Below are positions 59,301 to 64,000 of a stretch of 64,000 bases of DNA, in pieces. Within the stretch, counting starts at the first letter, position 1, and each line of letters opens with the position of its first letter. The position numbers were made by a program, and so were the translations under genes. The DNA comes from Chryseobacterium indologenes (GTDB taxonomy: Bacteria; Bacteroidota; Bacteroidia; Flavobacteriales; Weeksellaceae), in contig CP065590.1 in the NCBI GenBank assembly GCA_016025055.1, forward strand, positions 992,001 to 1,056,000. Direction: 5' to 3'. The notes beneath the pieces are model-generated. The model was not told the origin of the DNA, searched no databases, and worked only from the letters and a program-made list of their open reading frames with translations.

Positions 59301-60607
59301 AGAACAGGGTGACCTTTCATCACGTTTTCAAGGATATCGTACACTACCGGCTCTTTTCTATCGATAATTCTCTTTGCAGATTTTACTGTTTTTACAATAC
59401 CTCTTTCGATTAGTTTTCTAATGATGAACGGTTTGTAAAGTTCAGCTGCCATATCTTTAGGAATACCACATTCGTGAAGCTGTAGGTTTGGACCTACAAC
59501 AATTACGGAACGCGCAGAGTAATCTACCCTTTTCCCTAGTAAGTTCTGACGGAAACGACCTTGCTTACCTTTCAATGAATCAGAAAGTGATTTCAATGGT
59601 CTGTTTGATTCAGATTTTACAGCAGAAGATTTTCTTGTGTTATCGAATAAAGAATCTACTGATTCCTGAAGCATACGCTTCTCGTTTCTTAAGATTACTT
59701 CAGGAGCTTTAATCTCCAATAATCTCTTTAAACGGTTATTTCTGATGATAACTCTTCTATAAAGGTCATTTAAGTCAGAAGTCGCGAAACGTCCTCCATC
59801 CAATGGAACCAATGGTCTTAGTTCTGGTGGGATCACAGGAAGTACACGCATGATCATCCACTCCGGTCTGTTGATCATTCTTGTATTAGCACCTCTCAAT
59901 GCTTCTACAACGTTCAGTCTCTTAAGAGCTTCTGTTCTTCTTTGTTTAGAACCTTCGTTGTGAGCTTTATGTCTCAAGTCGAAAGATAATGCATCAAGAT
60001 CGATTCTTTTTAACAGATCTTCTACAGCTTCAGCACCCATTCTGGCGATGAATTTGTTTGGATCGGAATCATCAAGATACTGGTTTTCTACAGGAAGGGT
60101 TTCCATGATATCAAGGTACTCTTCTTCTGTAAGGAACTCCATATTTTCAAAATCGGAACCGTCTAATTTCTTAGCAATACCTTGCTGGATCACTACATAT
60201 CTTTCGTAGTAGATGATCATATCTAATTTCTTAGAAGGAATTCCTAAAAGGTATCCTATTTTATTTGGTAACGAACGGAAGTACCAGATGTGAGCAATAG
60301 GAACAACCAATCCAATGTGACCGATTCTTTCTCTTCTTACTTTTTTCTCAGTAACTTCTACCCCACAACGGTCGCAAACGATACCTTTATAACGAATTCT
60401 CTTATATTTACCACAAGCACATTCGTAATCCTTTACAGGACCAAAGATTTTCTCACAGAATAGCCCGTCTCTTTCAGGCTTGTGAGTTCTGTAGTTAATA
60501 GTTTCCGGTTTTAAAACCTCCCCTCTTGAGTCCTGTAAGATAGACTCCGGTGAAGCTAAACCGATGGTTATTTTATTAAATCTACTTGTTTTATTTTTAT
60601 TTGACAT
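56342..60607 (-). CDS. rpoC: RNA polymerase beta' subunit
   Basis: 1421 residues from [18 protein letters not shown]; a 23-codon upstream extension has no support. Zinc ribbon [13 protein letters not shown] with CDRCG (about residues 60-80), catalytic [14 protein letters not shown] (three Asp, about 470), bridge helix [20 protein letters not shown] and second zinc site [13 protein letters not shown] (about 890). No frameshift. Unusually, a GT-C membrane gene lies between this and rpoB. Confidence 0.98.
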   Translation of the reverse strand: MSNKNKTSRFNKITIGLASPESILQDSRGEVLKPETINYRTHKPERDGLFCEKIFGPVKDYECACGKYKRIRYKGIVCDRCGVEVTEKKVRRERIGHIGLVVPIAHIWYFRSLPNKIGYLLGIPSKKLDMIIYYERYVVIQQGIAKKLDGSDFENMEFLTEEEYLDIMETLPVENQYLDDSDPNKFIARMGAEAVEDLLKRIDLDALSFDLRHKAHNEGSKQRRTEALKRLNVVEALRGANTRMINRPEWMIMRVLPVIPPELRPLVPLDGGRFATSDLNDLYRRVIIRNNRLKRLLEIKAPEVILRNEKRMLQESVDSLFDNTRKSSAVKSESNRPLKSLSDSLKGKQGRFRQNLLGKRVDYSARSVIVVGPNLQLHECGIPKDMAAELYKPFIIRKLIERGIVKTVKSAKRIIDRKEPVVYDILENVMKGHPVLLNRAPTLHRLGIQAFQPKMIEGKAIQLHPLVTTAFNADFDGDQMAVHLPLGPEAILEAQLLMLGSQNILNPANGSPITVPSQDMVLGLYFMTKELSSTETMKVKGEGLAFYSPEEAEIAYAEGRVSLNAKVRCRLPVKENGEIVTKLIETSVGRILFNQIVPKQVGYINELLTKKSLRNVIGKILADTDFPTTVKFLDAMKDLGYSNAFKGGLSFSLGDIVVPVEKKQMIASSIETVDEIRANYNMGLITDTERYNQVIDVWTNTNAGLTEMIMSRMKTDQGGFNSVYMMLDSGARGSKEQIRQLSGMRGLMAKPQKAGSTGAEIIENPILANFKEGLSILEYFISTHGARKGLADTALKTADAGYLTRRLVDVAQDVIVTEDDCGTLRGTEVTALKKNDEIVERISERILGRVSLHNIYDPETDELIAHADQVIIEELAKKIEEAGLEAVEVRSPLTCEAKKGICAKCYGRNLATGKVIHMGEAVGVIAAQSIGEPGTQLTLRTFHQGGTAGNVSENPSIVARRDGIVEMDEVRTITSEDENGNTAEVVVSRSTEFRLVADNEFRTPLMVANVPYGSILSVKPGDKVKKGDTICRWDPYNAVIIAETSGKVEYEDIIQGISFQLEIDEQTGFEEKVISESRNKKAVPTLKVVDSKGVEQKAYNLPVGAHLMVNDGEKIKAGKVLIKIPRKSAKAGDITGGLPRVTELFEARNPSNPAVVTEIDGVVSYGKIKRGNRELIVEAKTGERKIYLVKLSNQILVQENDFVRAGSPLSDGSITPEDILRIKGPTAVQEYLVNEIQEVYRLQGVKIDDKHFEIIVRQMMTKVSIVDGGDTQFLEGALEHKYDFLEENNRVFGLKVVVDAGDSKEFRPGQMITARELRDENSKLRREDQALVEVRDALPATATPVLQGITRAALQTKSFMSAASFQETTKVLNEAAVAGKVDSLGGLKENVIVGHRIPAGTGLKEYQNVIVGSKKEFEDLN

Positions 60608-60731
60608 AAAAAATGTTTTATTCTTTATTTCTAAATCTTTTATTTTAATATTTTTTCTTAGTTTCAAACGGGTCAATCATTTTGCCCGGTCTGAATACTT
60701 AACAAGCATCAAAAGATCAAACTTTAGTTGT

Positions 60732-62282
60732 CTATTGTCTTTTTTTAAGTTGTAGCAATATAACATTGTCATAATCCGGCTGCCATACTTTAAGAGGGTT
60801 GGCATAAGTTTTAACAAGATTAAAATCCTTTAAATCTATTGCGCTAACATTCTTTTTCAGAAAGCTGCTTCTTGCTATATAAGAAACAGTATCATTTTTA
60901 TGCACAGCTTCAATTCCTATAAATGTTATCGTTCCTTTTTTCTGAAATCCTGATGGCAATACAACATATTCAATATTTTCTTCCTTCAGGAACTTTTCAA
61001 AAGGCATCGATGCCATCTTCTCAAAAAAGCTTTTATCTGCCACCAAACCATCCGCAGGGATGATTTGCAGATCTGAATAAAATGCTAATTTCCCAGGCAT
61101 ATCGTAGGTAAAAATCCTTGAATCTGCGGGAAGATTTTTTTTCAGATCTTCTGCAATACTTTGTACTTTATCTTTTCTGACTTCTTCAATCTCTTCATTA
61201 CCTCCTGCTGCATTGTAGCCTAAACTTATATTGGTATTAGCCTTTACATAAGAAATTGAACTCAAAAAGACCGTACTTCCCAACAACAGAACTCCTGTTG
61301 CTATTTTACCTTGCTTAATACGCAACTTCAGTAAAAATACATTTACTATATCATTCAGCATTAGAGCTACAGCCAACATCTGCATGACGAAATACCACTG
61401 TCCTATCTGTGACTGAAAATACAGGTTATATAATAACTGTACTATAGCCCCGGCAACGAAGTATAATTTTAATTTTCTAAAATCAACCTTCGTAAAGGAA
61501 AGCAATAATGCATATCCCAAATTTGAAGCTAGGAAGATGGTTCCCCAAAGATTCCCAAAAACAGAACCTTCGGCATAGGGAAAACTAGATTTTATTCTCC
61601 CGCTTATCGGAACTATATTTCCAAATTCAAATTTATTATACAGTAAGTATCCACCCATAAGGGCAATACATACACCTGCAGCTTTTACCAGGTCTCCTGT
61701 TTTGGGCCTTGTATCACCGGATAAACAGTATAATCCTAAAAAAGCAAGGACTAAAGCATTGTCTAACCGGGATAAAAACACCATACTGGTTGCCAGTCCC
61801 AGAAGCCATCCGTTTACTGATCTGCCTTTTATAAGCAAGTTGAGCAGTAATGCCGTGCAAAATAAATTAAGGTGCGCCTCTGTTAAATACAAGGTACCGA
61901 CTGAGAAAAAGACCAACACCAAAAATCCGACTCCTGCTATTTTCCCAATCCCTCCGTCTTTAAACAAAGGCTGCAGATATTTTATACTTAAAAAGAACAA
62001 TATTACCTGTATCAGCCACAGCACATAAATCATTTCCTGTTTTGGAATTGCAATTATGAAATCTGCAATGATACATACTAACATCCACAAGGGATGAAAA
62101 CCATTTGTAGTATAAATGTCATTGAATGTAAAGCCTGCTCCGTTCACAAAATTGTTGGCTATCTGAGGGTAAAAGAACCCGTCATCAGCAGGAAACTTAG
62201 CTGGACTCAACAAGAAAAACAAGGCTGGTATGGCGAAAAGCCAATATCCATATTTTTCTGTTTTGCCTAAATTCTGAAACAT
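60732..62282 (-). CDS. GT-C type membrane glycosyltransferase-like protein
   Basis: 516 residues, about ten membrane helices. First periplasmic loop has PADDGFFYPQIANNF, an acidic DD motif near residue 32-33 as in GT-C enzymes that use lipid-linked sugars, then TTNGFHPLWML. The C-terminal 150 residues are soluble (PADSRIFTYDMPGKLAFYS). Acceptor and sugar unknown. Lies 53 bases after rpoB and 124 bases before rpoC, same strand: an unusual insertion into the rpoBC unit. Confidence 0.75.
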   Translation of the reverse strand: MFQNLGKTEKYGYWLFAIPALFFLLSPAKFPADDGFFYPQIANNFVNGAGFTFNDIYTTNGFHPLWMLVCIIADFIIAIPKQEMIYVLWLIQVILFFLSIKYLQPLFKDGGIGKIAGVGFLVLVFFSVGTLYLTEAHLNLFCTALLLNLLIKGRSVNGWLLGLATSMVFLSRLDNALVLAFLGLYCLSGDTRPKTGDLVKAAGVCIALMGGYLLYNKFEFGNIVPISGRIKSSFPYAEGSVFGNLWGTIFLASNLGYALLLSFTKVDFRKLKLYFVAGAIVQLLYNLYFQSQIGQWYFVMQMLAVALMLNDIVNVFLLKLRIKQGKIATGVLLLGSTVFLSSISYVKANTNISLGYNAAGGNEEIEEVRKDKVQSIAEDLKKNLPADSRIFTYDMPGKLAFYSDLQIIPADGLVADKSFFEKMASMPFEKFLKEENIEYVVLPSGFQKKGTITFIGIEAVHKNDTVSYIARSSFLKKNVSAIDLKDFNLVKTYANPLKVWQPDYDNVILLQLKKRQ

Positions 62283-62335
62283 TATACTTTCAAAAATGAT
62301 TATAATTAAAGTTTGTTCTCATTAAAAGATTTAAT

Positions 62336-64000
62336 TTATTCCTCCAATCTTACGTCTAATCCAAGACCTTGCAACTCGTGAAGTAATACATTGAATGATT
62401 CCGGAATACCTGGTTCAGGCATAGATTCACCTTTTGCAATTGCTTCATAAGTTTTTGCTCTACCAATAACGTCATCCGACTTCACTGTTAAGATCTCTCT
62501 AAGGATATTTGATGCACCGAATGCTTCAAGTGCCCAAACCTCCATCTCTCCGAATCTCTGACCTCCGAACTGAGCTTTACCTCCTAACGGCTGCTGAGTA
62601 ATCAATGAGTAAGGACCGATAGAACGTGCGTGCATTTTGTCATCAACCATGTGTCCTAGTTTCAGCATGTAAATAACACCTACTGTTGCAGCCTGCGTAA
62701 ATCTTTCTCCGGTACCCCCATCATAAAGGTAAGTGTGACCGAATTTAGGTAACCCTGCTTTTTCTGTGTATTCAGTAATCTGATCTAAGCTAGCTCCGTC
62801 GAAGATCGGTGTAGCGAACTTCATTCCCAGTTTCTGACCAGCCCATCCAAGAACTGTTTCGTAGATCTGACCGATGTTCATACGAGAAGGTACCCCTAGT
62901 GGATTCAATACGATATCTACCGGTGTTCCATCTTCTAAGAACGGCATATCTTCTTCACGAACGATTCTTGATACGATACCTTTGTTACCGTGACGTCCTG
63001 CCATTTTATCTCCTACGTTCAGTTTACGTTTCTTAGCGATGTAAACTTTAGCAAGCTTCATGATACCGGCTGGAAGCTCATCTCCGATTGAAATAGCGAA
63101 TTTCTCACGGTTTTTAACTCCCTGGATGTCGTTATATTTGATTTTGTAATTGTGAATCAATTGTTTGATCAATTCATTTTTGTCAGCATCCACTGTCCAG
63201 TCTGCACCGCTAACATTTACATAATCTTCTACTGAAGTCAATAATTTGTGAGTGAACTTCACGCCTTTACCGATAATTTCTTCGTCAAGGTCGTTTTGTA
63301 CCCCTTGGGAAGTTTTACCGCTTACCAGGGTGTTTAATTTTTCAATTAAAGTATTTCTTAACTCATCAAATTTAGCCTTGTAAGTGTTTTCAATTTCTTC
63401 AAGTCTAAGTTTTTCTTCAGTTCTTTTCTTTTTGTCTTTGATGTTTCTTGAGAACAATTTCTTGTTGATAACAACTCCTCTTAATGAAGAATCTGCTTTT
63501 AATGATGCATCTTTTACATCACCAGCTTTATCACCGAAGATTGCTCTAAGAAGTTTTTCTTCAGGAGTCGGGTCAGATTCACCTTTTGGAGTAATTTTAC
63601 CAATCATGATATCTCCAGGCTTCACTTCAGCACCGATTCTGATCATACCGTTCTCGTCAAGATCTTTGGTAGCTTCTTCAGATACGTTTGGAATATCTGC
63701 GGTAAGTTCTTCCATACCTAATTTAGTATCACGAACTTCCAGAGAGTACTCATCCACGTGGATTGAAGTAAACCAGTCTTCACGTACAACTTTTTCGTTG
63801 ATTACGATGGCATCCTCGAAGTTGTATCCTTTCCAAGGCATGAACGCTACTACTAAGTTTCTACCAAGAGCCAATTCTCCTTTTTCAGTAGCATAACCGT
63901 CACAAAGCACCTGTCCTTTTTCCACTACATCACCTACTCTTACGTTTGGTCTTAGGGTAATGGTTGTACTCTGGTTAGTTTTTCTAAACTTAGTAAGGTT
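62336..64000 (-). CDS. rpoB: RNA polymerase beta subunit, C-terminal part
   Basis: Runs off the right edge of the window; 554 residues of the C-terminus are present. Seen: [59 protein letters not shown] (catalytic core Lys region), [40 protein letters not shown] and [18 protein letters not shown]. The frame continues open to 64000. Confidence 0.98.
   Translation of the reverse strand, partial: NLTKFRKTNQSTTITLRPNVRVGDVVEKGQVLCDGYATEKGELALGRNLVVAFMPWKGYNFEDAIVINEKVVREDWFTSIHVDEYSLEVRDTKLGMEELTADIPNVSEEATKDLDENGMIRIGAEVKPGDIMIGKITPKGESDPTPEEKLLRAIFGDKAGDVKDASLKADSSLRGVVINKKLFSRNIKDKKKRTEEKLRLEEIENTYKAKFDELRNTLIEKLNTLVSGKTSQGVQNDLDEEIIGKGVKFTHKLLTSVEDYVNVSGADWTVDADKNELIKQLIHNYKIKYNDIQGVKNREKFAISIGDELPAGIMKLAKVYIAKKRKLNVGDKMAGRHGNKGIVSRIVREEDMPFLEDGTPVDIVLNPLGVPSRMNIGQIYETVLGWAGQKLGMKFATPIFDGASLDQITEYTEKAGLPKFGHTYLYDGGTGERFTQAATVGVIYMLKLGHMVDDKMHARSIGPYSLITQQPLGGKAQFGGQRFGEMEVWALEAFGASNILREILTVKSDDVIGRAKTYEAIAKGESMPEPGIPESFNVLLHELQGLGLDVRLEE

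Overview
The window looks like a chromosomal segment of a flavobacterium in the Chryseobacterium group (Bacteroidota, Weeksellaceae). Indications are the low GC, Bacteroidota-type -7 boxes (TAnnTTTG), type IX secretion sorting tails, DUF3467 directly after rpoC, a TonB-type barrel, GG-leader peptides typical of Chryseobacterium, and the protein sequences of GroEL, RpoB and RpoC. The genus call is an inference from recalled family resemblance; no search was run.

Layout. 1-4.2 kb: a dicarboxylate-type symporter, a GG-leader Cys-rich peptide with a decayed second copy, then groES-groEL. 4.2-10.9 kb: an accessory block behind groEL. Two further copies of the groEL 3' end, each preceded by or near a 66-nt palindromic repeat, separate cargo: an alpha/beta hydrolase, a possible nuclease-like defence gene, two unknown proteins, a trypsin-like protease, an Mrr-type nuclease and an XRE regulator. 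10.9-12.4 kb: operator-like repeats, a structured hairpin and a more GC-rich orphan gene. 12.4-21.5 kb: a kelch/T9SS protein, small unknown proteins, an M48 peptidase operon and small enzymes. 21.0-24.4 kb: nine perfect DnaA boxes around a double-hotdog gene. 24.8-25.7 kb: FMN riboswitch and ribB. 25.8-32.3 kb: a TonB-type barrel, a DUF3575-like barrel, an MFS transporter, DUF4919 and a methyltransferase. 32.4-41 kb: ABC exporter, truA, lpxK, purine nucleoside phosphorylase, thioredoxin-like protein, GNAT, dinB and alpha-amylase. 41-49.9 kb: a second GG-leader Cys-rich peptide, esterase, AraC, alcohol dehydrogenase, a divergent HxlR/NmrA pair, phosphodiesterase, double GNAT, cytidine deaminase and GrpB. 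50-55.7 kb: an HExxH lipoprotein and a redox/envelope operon (DUF5777 barrel, cytochrome c, YceI, ankyrin, DOMON-T9SS) next to a Crp/Fnr regulator with a matching upstream site. 55.9-64 kb: DUF3467, rpoC, a GT-C membrane protein and the 3' part of rpoB.

Quality caveat. At least 14 genes, including groES, lpxK, dinB and an ABC exporter, carry single-base indels, nearly all in A/T homopolymers, and correcting one base (two in the MFS gene) restores each full-length protein. This is best read as consensus error of the assembly, not decay. It also creates a false LpxK-phosphorylase fusion. Coordinates below span the reconstructed genes.

Most genes before about 32 kb are on the + strand and most after it on the - strand, so transcription converges in the middle of the window. 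This matters when judging the DnaA-box cluster as an origin.
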